From: a virus
Strand: one strand, 5' to 3'
IMG/VR virus record: IMGVR_UViG_3300010297_000107
Span: 1-21,727 of that record
DNA length: 21,727 bases
Both the position numbers and the translations under genes were made by a program. Under the pieces are notes generated by a model. The model worked only from the letters and a program-made list of their open reading frames with translations, searched no databases and was not told where the DNA came from. Shown one piece after another: positions 1 through 5,535 of the stretch (the stretch's first letter is position 1; each line of letters opens with the position of its first letter).

Positions 1-398
1 CCCCACTCATGCAATTCTACCGCATCCCACTCATTCGCCAATAGATCATCGTCATGTTCCCCATAGTTCGTGTTAGCCTGTAACACAATCTGTCTGTAAG
101 TCTCTGGCTCTAAATCATCCCTCAATATATTACATGGAACTTCTTTAATTTTTAGCTCTTTTAATGCTCTAAGCCTCTGGTTCCCTGACAACACAATATA
201 CTTACCATCATGCTCTATAACATCAAGTGGCCTTATCTGTGTTAGGTTGCTCTTCTCTAATGACTGCAACAATAAGTTATACTTATCTTTTGTTATTTTT
301 CTTGGATTTGTTGGTATGCCCTTTTCTATTAATTGCCCTTTGTTGGCTCTTATATTAGACACCGGCAATACCTTATGTATATGTAAAACATCAACCAT
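1..398 (-). CDS. ParB-like nuclease-domain protein, partial (probable ParB-methyltransferase fusion)
   Basis: Reverse-strand reading frame with ATG at 398-396, open to the left edge; 132 codons are visible. It carries the ParB/sulfiredoxin-like fold signature: NPRK at residues 31-34 and GNQRLRALKEL at 72-82 (the GxxRxxA box). The visible end, around DLLANEWDAVELHEW (118-132), resembles the linker that follows the ParB domain in phage ParB-DNA-methyltransferase fusions, so the missing part is probably an adenine or cytosine methyltransferase. That is inference; no methylase motif is in the window. It diverges from the early operon and has its own TTGCTT-N18-TATAAT promoter. No Shine-Dalgarno is visible and the ATG lies only a few bases after the predicted start of transcription. 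Confidence 0.85.
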   Translation of the reverse strand, partial: MVDVLHIHKVLPVSNIRANKGQLIEKGIPTNPRKITKDKYNLLLQSLEKSNLTQIRPLDVIEHDGKYIVLSGNQRLRALKELKIKEVPCNILRDDLEPETYRQIVLQANTNYGEHDDDLLANEWDAVELHEW

Positions 399-406
399 AT
401 TTTAAT

Positions 407-436
407 ATTATACAAAACTTTTTAAGAGAAAAGCAA
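407..436 (-). promoter_or_regulatory. Promoter of the ParB-like gene (TTGCTT-N18-TATAAT)
   Basis: On the reverse strand TTGCTT (436-431) is followed after exactly 18 bases by a perfect TATAAT (412-407). The start codon at 398 is about 9 bases beyond the -10 box, so the message would be leaderless or nearly so. The same TTGCTTTT-N16-TATAAT layout recurs at 5536-5565 and 5741-5770. Confidence 0.6.
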
Positions 437-445
437 ATATATTAT

Positions 446-469
446 AATACGTATTGACAACAGCAATAC
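446..469. promoter_or_regulatory. Operator-like inverted repeat, early operon 1
   Basis: GTATTG (451-456) and CAATAC (464-469) form a perfect 6-bp inverted repeat with a 7-base spacer, laid over the -35 box. A further AATAC (446-450) abuts it to give the palindrome AATACGTATT. The same GTATTG-N7-CAATAC element occurs at 3363-3381 in the same place relative to the operon 2 promoter. It is likely bound by a small dimeric repressor; the RHH protein at 3209-3361 is the obvious candidate (inference). Confidence 0.6.
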
Positions 470-482
470 TATATATTAATAT
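454..482 (+). promoter_or_regulatory. Promoter of early operon 1
   Basis: A perfect -35 TTGACA (454-459), a 17-base spacer and TAATAT (477-482) as -10. It lies upstream of the first small gene, whose leader shares the 14-mer AAAACTATGGAGGT (492-505) with operon 2 (3407-3420). Confidence 0.65.
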
Positions 483-512
483 GTTAATAACAAAACTATG
501 GAGGTTGAAAAA

Positions 513-596
513 ATGATAATAAATACAGAGATGCAAATAACTGAGATTCGTGATGGTGTTATTGTTGGGGTTGAGTATCGATGCGCCCAAGACTAG
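513..596 (+). CDS. Unknown 27-residue early protein
   Basis: ATG at 513 follows a strong GGAGGT Shine-Dalgarno (500-505) at 7 bases, directly behind the operon 1 promoter; TAG at 594-596. The product is acidic and soluble in appearance, with EIRDGVIVGVEYRCAQD at its C-terminus. I do not recognise it. An in-frame ATG at 498 overlaps the Shine-Dalgarno and is unlikely to be the start. The excellent ribosome site and first place in the operon support translation; it could be a real micro-protein or a leader peptide coupling translation to the next gene, which starts inside it at 581. Confidence 0.5.
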   Translation: MIINTEMQITEIRDGVIVGVEYRCAQD

Positions 597-715
597 CGGC
601 AATAGGAATCACAATATCGTGTATATTAAGCGTTATGGCATTGTTTGGCCTTAGCTATTGGATTGTATTGATTTTTATGGGGTGGTTCATAATTAAATAC
701 GGAGGTGAATATTGA
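581..715 (+). CDS. Small membrane protein, 44 residues
   Basis: ATG at 581 lies inside the end of the preceding mini-gene (16-base overlap) and the frame ends with TGA at 713-715, overlapping the next start TTG at 712. Residues 5-25 and about 27-39 are hydrophobic with basic residues at the N-terminus (RPR), which predicts one or two membrane segments. It has no clear Shine-Dalgarno of its own, consistent with translational coupling. Function unknown. Small inner-membrane proteins in phage early operons are often host-takeover or superinfection-exclusion factors, but nothing here shows that. Confidence 0.5.
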   Translation: MRPRLAAIGITISCILSVMALFGLSYWIVLIFMGWFIIKYGGEY

Positions 716-1083
716 AGTTAGGTGGAATTATTGCAGTTATCTTTGCAATTAAATTTTTTATTTTTGATAAATTTGTAAAAAAAAACAATGAATACGGTAC
801 AAAAATACAAATTAAAGGAAGTAAAAAACTTGGTAACGATTCAAAGTTCTATGAGTTCTATAGTGATGCATGGGCTTACTACGACAACGGTCTTGCTCTT
901 AGTATAGACATCGATGGTGTTCTTATAGATAGGCGTGGACGGCCTTATAGGGTTACTTCATGGGGAATTGAAATAAACCCAGATCAAATCAATATGGATT
1001 ATGAATTAAAAACGAATAGATATCTAAGATGTCAAAGCAAAACAATGTTTGTCGAAAAAAATGTTGTGAATGGAGGAAAATAA
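712..1083 (+). CDS. Unknown membrane-anchored protein, 123 residues
   Basis: TTG start at 712 is chosen because GGAGG (701-705) sits at the right distance; TAA ends at 1083. Residues 4-18 are strongly hydrophobic and are followed by a charged stretch (DKFVKKNNE), giving an N-terminal anchor with a soluble domain of about 95 residues on one side of the membrane. The soluble part contains SIDIDGVLIDRRGRPYRVTSWG, which looks like beta-strands. No family recognised. It overlaps the preceding membrane mini-protein by 4 bases and abuts the DUF4116 gene, so it is co-translated with both. Confidence 0.65.
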   Translation: MKLGGIIAVIFAIKFFIFDKFVKKNNEYGTKIQIKGSKKLGNDSKFYEFYSDAWAYYDNGLALSIDIDGVLIDRRGRPYRVTSWGIEINPDQINMDYELKTNRYLRCQSKTMFVEKNVVNGGK

Positions 1084-1971
1084 ATGATAGATGAAAAAAG
1101 TACAAGAGAAGAAGTGATGGAAGCCGTTAGAAATGATGGTTACGCGTTGCAGTATGCACGTCAGGAATTAAAAGAGGATCGTGAAGTTGTACTGGAAGCC
1201 ATTATGGAGTCTGCTTCATCGTTGAGGTTTGCGTCTGATGAATTGCGTGGTGATCGTGAGGTTGTGCTGGAAGCATTCAGGCAGAATATCCATGCGTTGG
1301 AGTATGCCAGTAAGCAATTGCAAGGTGATCGTGAGTTTGTGCTAGAAGCAGTGAAAGAGTTTGGTTGTGCGTTGGAGTATGCCAGTAAGCAATTGCAAGG
1401 TGATCGTGAGGTTGTCATGGAAGCGGTGAAAAATGATACTAGTGCGTTTTTGTATGCTAGTGACGAATTGCGTGGTGATCGTGAACTCGTCATGGAAGCA
1501 GTGAAACACGATGGTTTTGCGTTGTTGTATGCCGGTGAGGAATTGCAAGGTGATCGTGAGGTGGTGCTGGAAGCTGTTAAAAGGTATGGTCTTGCCTTGG
1601 AGTATGCCAGTGAGGAATTGCGTGGTGATCGTGAGGTTGTCATGGAAGCAGTGAAACACGATGGTTTTGCGTTGTTGTATGCCGGTGAGGAATTGCAAGG
1701 TGATCGTGAGGTGGTGCTGGAAGCTGTTAAAAGGTATGGTCTTGCGTTGAAATATGCTAGTAAAAAATTGCGTGGTGATCGTGAGGTTGTCATGGAAGCG
1801 GTGAAAGACTGGGGGAGTGCGTTGCAGTATGCCAGTGAGGAATTGCAAGGTGATCGTGAGGTGGTGATAGAAGCAATGAGGCAAAATGTATATGCGTGTA
1901 AATATGCAAGCGATTGGTTGCAATTTGAAATTGCAAACTTATGGGTTGAACATATGGAGGAAAAAAAATGA
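1084..1971 (+). CDS. DUF4116 repeat protein, 11 repeats (295 residues)
   Basis: The protein is almost wholly 11 head-to-tail 25-residue units of the type DREVVLEAVKxxGxALxYASEELRG (residues about 8-280), then a non-repeat tail FEIANLWVEHMEEKK. This is the DUF4116 motif, known mainly from host-associated bacteria, protists and large viruses; its biochemical role is unknown. Each unit looks like two short helices, so an alpha-solenoid binding scaffold is likely (inference). Units 6-7 and 8-9 are a recent 150-bp duplication: 1489-1595 and 1639-1745 are identical. ATG at 1084 follows GGAGG at 1072-1076. It overlaps the second copy by ATGA at 1968. DUF4116 is unexpected in a phage early operon. 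Long reverse-strand open frames across it are by-products of the repeat. Confidence 0.9.
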   Translation: MIDEKSTREEVMEAVRNDGYALQYARQELKEDREVVLEAIMESASSLRFASDELRGDREVVLEAFRQNIHALEYASKQLQGDREFVLEAVKEFGCALEYASKQLQGDREVVMEAVKNDTSAFLYASDELRGDRELVMEAVKHDGFALLYAGEELQGDREVVLEAVKRYGLALEYASEELRGDREVVMEAVKHDGFALLYAGEELQGDREVVLEAVKRYGLALKYASKKLRGDREVVMEAVKDWGSALQYASEELQGDREVVIEAMRQNVYACKYASDWLQFEIANLWVEHMEEKK

Positions 1972-2105
1972 TAAATAAAAACAGTACAAAAGAAGAAGTG
2001 CTAGAAGCAGTGAAAAATGATACTAGTGCGTTTTTGTATGCTAGTGACGAATTGCGTGGTGATCGTGAACTCGTCATGGAAGCAGTGAAACACGATGGTT
2101 TTGCG
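1426..2105. repeat. 96-bp identical block shared by the two DUF4116 genes
   Basis: Bases 1426-1521 in the first gene equal 2010-2105 in the second with no change. The surrounding repeats differ more, so this points to recent gene conversion or duplication rather than uniform ancient divergence. Confidence 0.9.
1489..1745. repeat. Recent 150-bp duplication inside the first DUF4116 gene
   Basis: Bases 1489-1595 and 1639-1745 are identical over 107 bases at an offset of 150 (two 25-codon units). This shows recent repeat expansion by slippage or recombination. Confidence 0.9.
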
Positions 2106-2642
2106 GTTTTGTATGCCAGTAAGCAATTGCAAGGTGATCGTGAGGTTGTGCTGGAAGCTGTTAAAAGGTATGGTCTTGCCTTGGAATCTGCGAGTGAGGA
2201 ATTGCGTGGTGATCGTGAGGTGGTCATGGAAGCGGTTAAACACTGGGGGCCTGCGTTTGAGTATGCCAGTGAGGAATTGCGTGGGGATCGTGAGTTTGTC
2301 ATGGAAGCGGTCAAAGACTGGGGGCATGCGTTGGAGTATGCGTTGGAGTATGCCAGTGAAGAATTAAAAAATGATCGTGAGGTTGTACTCGAGGCGGTCA
2401 AGCAGGATGGATACTGTTTGCGATATGCGAGCAAAGACCTGAAAAATGATCGTGAGGTAGTGATAGAAGCGGTCAAGCAGGATGGGCGTGCGTTGGAGTA
2501 TGCCAGTGAGGAATTGCGTGGGGATCGTGAGGTTGTGATGCAAGCATTGGGGCAGTATACTCATGCGTGGTTTTATGCAAGCTATGAATTGCAATTTGAA
2601 ATTGTAAACTTATGGATTAAACATATGGAGGCTCAAAAATGA
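1968..2642 (+). CDS. DUF4116 repeat protein, 8 repeats (224 residues), paralogue of the upstream gene
   Basis: ATG at 1968 overlaps the stop of the first DUF4116 gene (ATGA). Eight 25-residue DREVVxEAVK...YASEELRG units fill residues about 7-210, then a tail FEIVNLWIKHMEAQK nearly matching the first paralogue (FEIANLWVEHMEEKK). The N-termini also match (STREEV and STKEEV), so the pair came from whole-gene duplication followed by repeat gain, loss and conversion. Unit 5 has an in-frame insertion of ALEY made by a 12-bp tandem duplication (2328-2339 and 2340-2351). Function unknown; an alpha-helical solenoid for protein binding is the most likely architecture. The next gene starts by ATGA overlap. 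Confidence 0.9.
   Translation: MINKNSTKEEVLEAVKNDTSAFLYASDELRGDRELVMEAVKHDGFAVLYASKQLQGDREVVLEAVKRYGLALESASEELRGDREVVMEAVKHWGPAFEYASEELRGDREFVMEAVKDWGHALEYALEYASEELKNDREVVLEAVKQDGYCLRYASKDLKNDREVVIEAVKQDGRALEYASEELRGDREVVMQALGQYTHAWFYASYELQFEIVNLWIKHMEAQK
2328..2351 (+). repeat. 12-bp tandem duplication adding four residues
   Basis: GCGTTGGAGTAT occurs twice in a row and adds ALEY to the fifth repeat, so that unit is 29 rather than 25 residues long. Confidence 0.9.
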
Positions 2643-2938
2643 ATAAACGAGTAATTTTTACAATTGATATAAGCGGATGGCCTGTAAGATCAAGGGAATT
2701 GATGCAAAATAAAAAATATAGTATTGCAAGATCATTAGGAGCTGAAGAATTGGGGGGTATTGGATTATCAAATAATAGTATGGCCAGATTTAATTATTCA
2801 TGGAATGACCCGTTTACTATTGGTATAGAAGCTAAAATCGCAAAGCCAAGAGATAAAGTATCAGGCAACTTTCTTGGTTATGACTGGATGATTGATAATT
2901 TAGTTAAATATGGAAGTGTTTATGGAGTAAATAAATGA
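2639..2938 (+). CDS. Unknown protein, 99 residues
   Basis: ATG at 2639 overlaps the DUF4116 stop (ATGA) with GGAGG at 2626-2630. The product starts RVIFTIDISGW, an amphipathic beta-strand, and is mixed alpha/beta with a basic middle (KIAKPRDK). No transmembrane segment, signal peptide or known motif is visible. It is placed between the DUF4116 pair and another small unknown, each joined by 4-base overlaps, so all are made together. I do not recognise a family. Confidence 0.65.
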   Translation: MNKRVIFTIDISGWPVRSRELMQNKKYSIARSLGAEELGGIGLSNNSMARFNYSWNDPFTIGIEAKIAKPRDKVSGNFLGYDWMIDNLVKYGSVYGVNK

Positions 2939-3225
2939 ATAACGATATTTCGAGAGAGCGAGCATTAGAGGCAGCAAAAAAACTAAAAGATGATCAAAAG
3001 TATTGGATGGACCTTTATTATAAAGAACCTGATCCAAGAGAATTCTATTGCGATGATGAGATGATGGCAACTTACACCAACAGTGGTGAAATATGCTGCT
3101 TTTCATTTAATCCAAATACTAAGCAATCGACAACATCTTATTATAAAAATTGCACCTTATCTGAGGCGGTGGATAAATTTAACAAAAAAATAATAAGGAA
3201 ACTCAAAAATGAAAAAACAAAATAA
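2935..3225 (+). CDS. Unknown small protein, 96 residues
   Basis: ATG at 2935 overlaps the preceding stop (ATGA). The N-terminus (residues 5-25) is a charged helix, ERALEAAKKLKDDQKYW; the middle has paired cysteines (EICCFSF) and the C-terminus is strongly basic (NKKIIRKLKNEKTK). Soluble, no known motif. It overlaps the RHH gene, which starts at 3209 inside it. Function unknown. Confidence 0.65.
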   Translation: MNNDISRERALEAAKKLKDDQKYWMDLYYKEPDPREFYCDDEMMATYTNSGEICCFSFNPNTKQSTTSYYKNCTLSEAVDKFNKKIIRKLKNEKTK

Positions 3226-3361
3226 AATCCCAGTAACTTTTAAAATGGATTCGGACTCGCACGTAAAACTAATAGAGATTACAGAAAAACAGCCTTGGGT
3301 AACCAAGTCCTGGATCATTAATACTGCGATTCGTGAATATATTAATAATAATTATAAATAA
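3209..3361 (+). CDS. Ribbon-helix-helix (Arc/CopG-like) DNA-binding protein, 50 residues
   Basis: ATG at 3209, TAA at 3359-3361. The length and pattern fit an Arc/CopG-type protein: a short beta-strand with alternating residues (residues 7-13, IPVTFKM), a first helix (about 15-26), a turn (PWVTKS) and a second helix (about 31-45, ending IINTAIREYI). Such proteins bind short inverted repeats as dimers or tetramers. It ends operon 1, and 2 bases after its stop the GTATTG-N7-CAATAC inverted repeat covers the operon 2 promoter; the same element covers the operon 1 promoter. I infer that it is the early-operon repressor, regulating itself and operon 2. Without a profile search the fold call rests on pattern only. 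Confidence 0.65.
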   Translation: MKKQNKIPVTFKMDSDSHVKLIEITEKQPWVTKSWIINTAIREYINNNYK

Positions 3362-3362
3362 T

Positions 3363-3389
3363 GTATTGACATTAACAATACGTTGTATT
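3363..3389. promoter_or_regulatory. Operator-like inverted repeat, operon 2
   Basis: GTATTG (3363-3368), 7 bases, CAATAC (3376-3381): the same arms, spacer length and position relative to TTGACA as in operon 1 (451-469). A third half-site GTATT (3385-3389) makes AATAC-GTT-GTATT with the second arm. Confidence 0.6.
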
Positions 3390-3399
3390 ACTATATAAT
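3366..3399 (+). promoter_or_regulatory. Promoter of operon 2
   Basis: A perfect -35 TTGACA (3366-3371). The -10 is either TACTAT (3389-3394, spacing 17) or the perfect TATAAT (3394-3399), whose 22-base spacing is too long for a normal sigma-70 promoter. The leader then carries the 14-mer shared with operon 1. Confidence 0.6.
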
Positions 3400-3424
3400 T
3401 ATCAAAAAAACTATGGAGGTACAA

Positions 3425-3562
3425 ATGGATAGATTTCAAATTCCAACATATTACGAGGAGGTATGCAACATGTGCAAAGACCCTGACTGCAATGATATAG
3501 ATTGCCAAGGTGTGGACTGGGAGCATGTTATAGAATTCGAGGAGTCGTTAAATGTTGCTTAA
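3425..3562 (+). CDS. Cysteine-rich mini-protein, 45 residues
   Basis: ATG at 3425 sits just downstream of GGAGGT (3415-3420). The product has four cysteines arranged C-x2-C-x5-C-x5-C (residues 14-27), in an otherwise acidic chain ending EESLNVA. This could bind a zinc ion, or be a small redox or inhibitor peptide; the spacing is not a standard zinc finger. First gene of operon 2. No family recognised. Confidence 0.55.
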   Translation: MDRFQIPTYYEEVCNMCKDPDCNDIDCQGVDWEHVIEFEESLNVA

Positions 3563-3731
3563 TAAATTACTTAATGCGCTTAATATTGTGCCTAACAATA
3601 CAACTTATATCGATTGCAATGGCTACGGCGACGTTTGCATATATCACCAAAACAAAAAAACTATTGCAACAATCAATTTAAAAGAGTCTGTAATTAATAA
3701 ATTACCGATAAACGATGAGGTGCCCTTCTAA
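3552..3731 (+). CDS. Unknown small protein, 59 residues
   Basis: ATG at 3552 overlaps the end of the Cys-rich gene and has GAGGAG at 3540-3545 as ribosome site; TAA at 3729-3731. The sequence is short beta-like segments (TYIDCNGYGDVCIYHQNKKTIATI), soluble, with no motif I recognise. Its stop overlaps the start of the next gene by one base (TAATG). Confidence 0.55.
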   Translation: MLLNKLLNALNIVPNNTTYIDCNGYGDVCIYHQNKKTIATINLKESVINKLPINDEVPF

Positions 3732-3889
3732 TGGAAGAAGTAGAAATATATGACATGGACGCCGAGCCAAGTTTGATTGCCCGCTTTTTTGAAAATGATT
3801 TGTTAATGTACCGCAGTGTGTTGTCTCGTGACGAGGCAGTACACTTTGCAAGAAAGATACTGGAGGTAATGGATAGTGAAAACAGTTAA
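3731..3889 (+). CDS. Unknown acidic small protein, 52 residues
   Basis: ATG at 3731 (TAATG junction), TAA at 3887-3889. The product is acidic and largely helical (EEVEIYDMDAEPSLIARFFEND, then SRDEAVHFARKILEVM). No motif recognised. Its last 14 bases overlap the annealing-protein gene, whose Shine-Dalgarno lies inside this frame, so the two are translationally coupled. Confidence 0.55.
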   Translation: MEEVEIYDMDAEPSLIARFFENDLLMYRSVLSRDEAVHFARKILEVMDSENS

Positions 3890-4376
3890 TATCAAAGGTA
3901 AAGAGTATGTAGAAGTTCACGAGCGAATCACACATTTAAGACAAAATTATAAAGACGCCCAATTACTAACTGAAATAATTTCTAATGATAATGGCGTGTG
4001 TGTTATGAAAGCAACGTTAATAATTAATGACAAGGTTGTCTCTACTGGCCATGCCTATGAAAAAGAAGATAGTACATACATAAATAAAACTAGCTATATA
4101 GAGAACTGCGAAACGTCAGCCGTTGGCCGTTGCTTGGGAAACTTTGGCATTGGCATAAATTCAAGCATTGCGAGTGCTGACGAAGTCGTAAACGCTATTA
4201 CTCAACAACAACAAAAACCAAAAGAAAAAAACGAATGGGAAAAAAAACTACTAGAACAGGCTAATAATAATGAGTCCTTATTAATCGAAATTAGCGACTC
4301 ATGGAACAACGGAATTAAAAGTGAGAAACAATACTATTGGTTTGTAAAACAACTAGTTGATCGCAATTACAAATAG
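3876..4376 (+). CDS. Rad52/Sak-like single-strand annealing protein
   Basis: GTG start at 3876 is set by GGAGG at 3862-3866. The core matches phage proteins related to Rad52/Sak recombinases: a beta-rich N-terminus with NIKGKEYVEVHERI, GHAYEKEDSTYINKTSYIE (about 58-76), then the strongly conserved block ENCETSAVGRCLGNFGIGI (76-94) and IASADEVVNAI. Such proteins anneal complementary single strands and promote phage recombination together with SSB. A Gln/Lys-rich linker (about 110-120) leads to a short C-terminal helical domain. Gp157 and SSB follow immediately, a classic phage recombination module. The family name is from memory of conserved motifs and not from a search. Confidence 0.75.
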   Translation: MKTVNIKGKEYVEVHERITHLRQNYKDAQLLTEIISNDNGVCVMKATLIINDKVVSTGHAYEKEDSTYINKTSYIENCETSAVGRCLGNFGIGINSSIASADEVVNAITQQQQKPKEKNEWEKKLLEQANNNESLLIEISDSWNNGIKSEKQYYWFVKQLVDRNYK

Positions 4377-4400
4377 AGCTAAATAGAAGGAGTATAAAAA

Positions 4401-4889
4401 ATGTCACTTTGGACGATTAAAAAAGAATACGAAATAATTTTAAACGATATTATTGATGATGATGGCGTGGTATCAGAACAAGCAGAACAATTATTAGCAA
4501 TTAATGTTGAAAAGCGTGATGATACAGCTACTAATTATTACTACATTATAAACAATCTTCAACATGAAAACGGCCAAATTGATGAAGAAATTAAACGCTT
4601 ACAAGCACTTAAAAAACGCAATAAAACTAAAATAGAATTGCTATCACGTTCAGTTATAGGCTTGATTAATATGTACGGTGAATTTAAATCAAATCTACTG
4701 AATTTTAAAACAAGAAAATCAACCGTTGTTGAAGTAGATGAAGATTCTATCAATGAGCTATTAGAAGAATATAAAACAACTAAAACAACAATAGCACCAA
4801 ACAAAACAGCAATTAAAACAGCTTTGAAAAATGGATTAGAAATAACAGGTTGCCGACTAGTTGAAAAACAAAATTTAAATATTAAATAA
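4401..4889 (+). CDS. Siphovirus Gp157-like protein
   Basis: ATG at 4401 has AAGGAG at 4388-4393. The layout is that of phage Gp157 proteins: an N-terminal helical part, a central charged coiled coil (about 50-80, ENGQIDEEIKRLQALKKRNK) and the diagnostic C-terminus with NKTAIKTALKNGLEITGCRL followed by Lys-rich residues. Gp157 was first described in Streptococcus phage in connection with phage resistance, but its biochemical role is unclear. It very often sits between a single-strand annealing protein and SSB, as here, so a role in recombination or ssDNA handling is likely. It is about the usual size. Confidence 0.8.
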   Translation: MSLWTIKKEYEIILNDIIDDDGVVSEQAEQLLAINVEKRDDTATNYYYIINNLQHENGQIDEEIKRLQALKKRNKTKIELLSRSVIGLINMYGEFKSNLLNFKTRKSTVVEVDEDSINELLEEYKTTKTTIAPNKTAIKTALKNGLEITGCRLVEKQNLNIK

Positions 4890-4901
4890 GGAGTATAAAA
4901 A

Positions 4902-5231
4902 ATGCAAAACTTTACATTAATAGGAATAATTACAAAAGACCTTGAATACAGGATGACAGAGAAAGGGGATGCAATGGTACGCTTAACAGTGCGTGTCCCT
5001 AGTAACAGAAAAGACGAACAAGGGCGGCGTATCAGTGATTTCTTCGATATGACAGCTTGGGGTAAGACCGCAATGTTTTTACAAGAATACTTTAAAAAAG
5101 ATATGCCAATCTGCATACAGGCAACACTTCAAAATCACAAATATGACAAGCAAGGCGTTACTGTATACACCAATAACTTTTTAATTAATAAGGTTGACTT
5201 TGTACCACAGATTAAAAATGAAACAATATAA
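4902..5231 (+). CDS. ssb: Single-stranded DNA-binding protein (OB fold)
   Basis: ATG at 4902 with AAGGAG at 4888-4893. The 109 residues form a single OB fold: NFTLIGIITKDLEYRMTEKGDAM, a central DFFDMTAWGKTAMFLQEYFKKDMP and YTNNFLINKVDFV, all typical of bacterial-type SSB. It binds ssDNA at the replication fork and in recombination. It stops directly after the fold (VPQIKNETI): the acidic C-terminal tip (usually ending DDDIPF) that recruits partner proteins in bacterial SSBs is missing, so it should coat DNA without recruiting host repair enzymes in the usual way. The next gene overlaps it by 14 bases. Confidence 0.92.
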   Translation: MQNFTLIGIITKDLEYRMTEKGDAMVRLTVRVPSNRKDEQGRRISDFFDMTAWGKTAMFLQEYFKKDMPICIQATLQNHKYDKQGVTVYTNNFLINKVDFVPQIKNETI

Positions 5232-5457
5232 AATAATACTAATTATTATTACCTCTTGCTTTTTAGTTTGCTGTGGTAAGCTCCAAACTCAAGCATTGGA
5301 AGACAATAAAAGATATGTAATTTCTAAATATGATAACGGCATTCTTATAGATGAATATATTGCAAACACAGAGGTTTATTTAAAATTCAATGATGAGTAT
5401 ATTATGGCAACCGGAAGTTATACAATTAAGCAAGAAACAGAAATAACCACATATTGA
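5218..5457 (+). CDS. Small lipoprotein-like or secreted protein, 79 residues
   Basis: I start at ATG 5218 because it gives a proper export signal: MKQYK, then a hydrophobic stretch IILIIITSCFLVCCG (residues 6-20). The Cys pair at 18-19 looks like a lipobox, though with an unusual Cys at -1 (LVCC). An upstream in-frame ATG at 5194 would bury the signal. The mature part is short and beta-rich (RYVISKYDNGILIDEYI...). It overlaps the SSB end, has no good Shine-Dalgarno and its TGA stop lies inside the next -35 box. Phage lipoproteins in early operons are often superinfection-exclusion factors; that is only a possibility here. Confidence 0.55.
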   Translation: MKQYKIILIIITSCFLVCCGKLQTQALEDNKRYVISKYDNGILIDEYIANTEVYLKFNDEYIMATGSYTIKQETEITTY

Positions 5458-5487
5458 CATATACTTTAAAAAAAAATAAAGTACAAT
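5454..5487 (+). promoter_or_regulatory. Promoter and inverted repeat at the head of the non-coding region
   Basis: A perfect TTGACA (5454-5459) is followed by TAAAGT (5477-5482, spacing 17) or TACAAT (5482-5487, spacing 22). The spacer carries a perfect inverted repeat TACTTTA (5462-5468) and TAAAGTA (5477-5483) around an A8 loop, a probable operator. It opens a 449-base stretch without any protein gene. Confidence 0.5.
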
Positions 5488-5502
5488 CGGTTATGAAACA
5501 AC

Positions 5503-5533
5503 AGTAGTGTTAGTTGCTCAGGCTAACACTACT
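5503..5533 (+). other. Strong hairpin (11-bp perfect stem)
   Basis: AGTAGTGTTAG (5503-5513) pairs perfectly with CTAACACTACT (5523-5533) around a 9-base loop. It is followed by AATTGCTTTTAA, too weak a T-tract for a confident terminator, though it may attenuate transcription from upstream. Confidence 0.7.
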
Positions 5534-5535
5534 AA

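Noticed and set aside
408-602. Reverse-strand open frame of 64 codons over the early control region
   Set aside because: It runs through the promoter and two plus-strand genes, has no ribosome site and shows only AT-driven hydrophobic composition.
1161-2476. Long reverse-strand open frames (about 76-228 residues) across the DUF4116 genes
   Set aside because: They arise because the 75-base repeat lacks stops in other frames; their products are simple translations of the same repeats, with no ribosome sites, opposite two well-supported genes.
1084-2642. CRISPR-like array because of regular 75-base repeats
   Set aside because: Repeats are direct, abutting, in frame and coding, with no unique spacers.
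3269-3935. Reverse-strand open frames opposite the RHH and operon 2 genes
   Set aside because: They oppose better-supported plus-strand genes with ribosome sites and promoters.
5503-5533. Rho-independent terminator at the first hairpin of the non-coding region
   Set aside because: The stem is strong, but the following AATTGCTTTTAA is not a proper T-tract and coincides with the next -35; kept as hairpin only.
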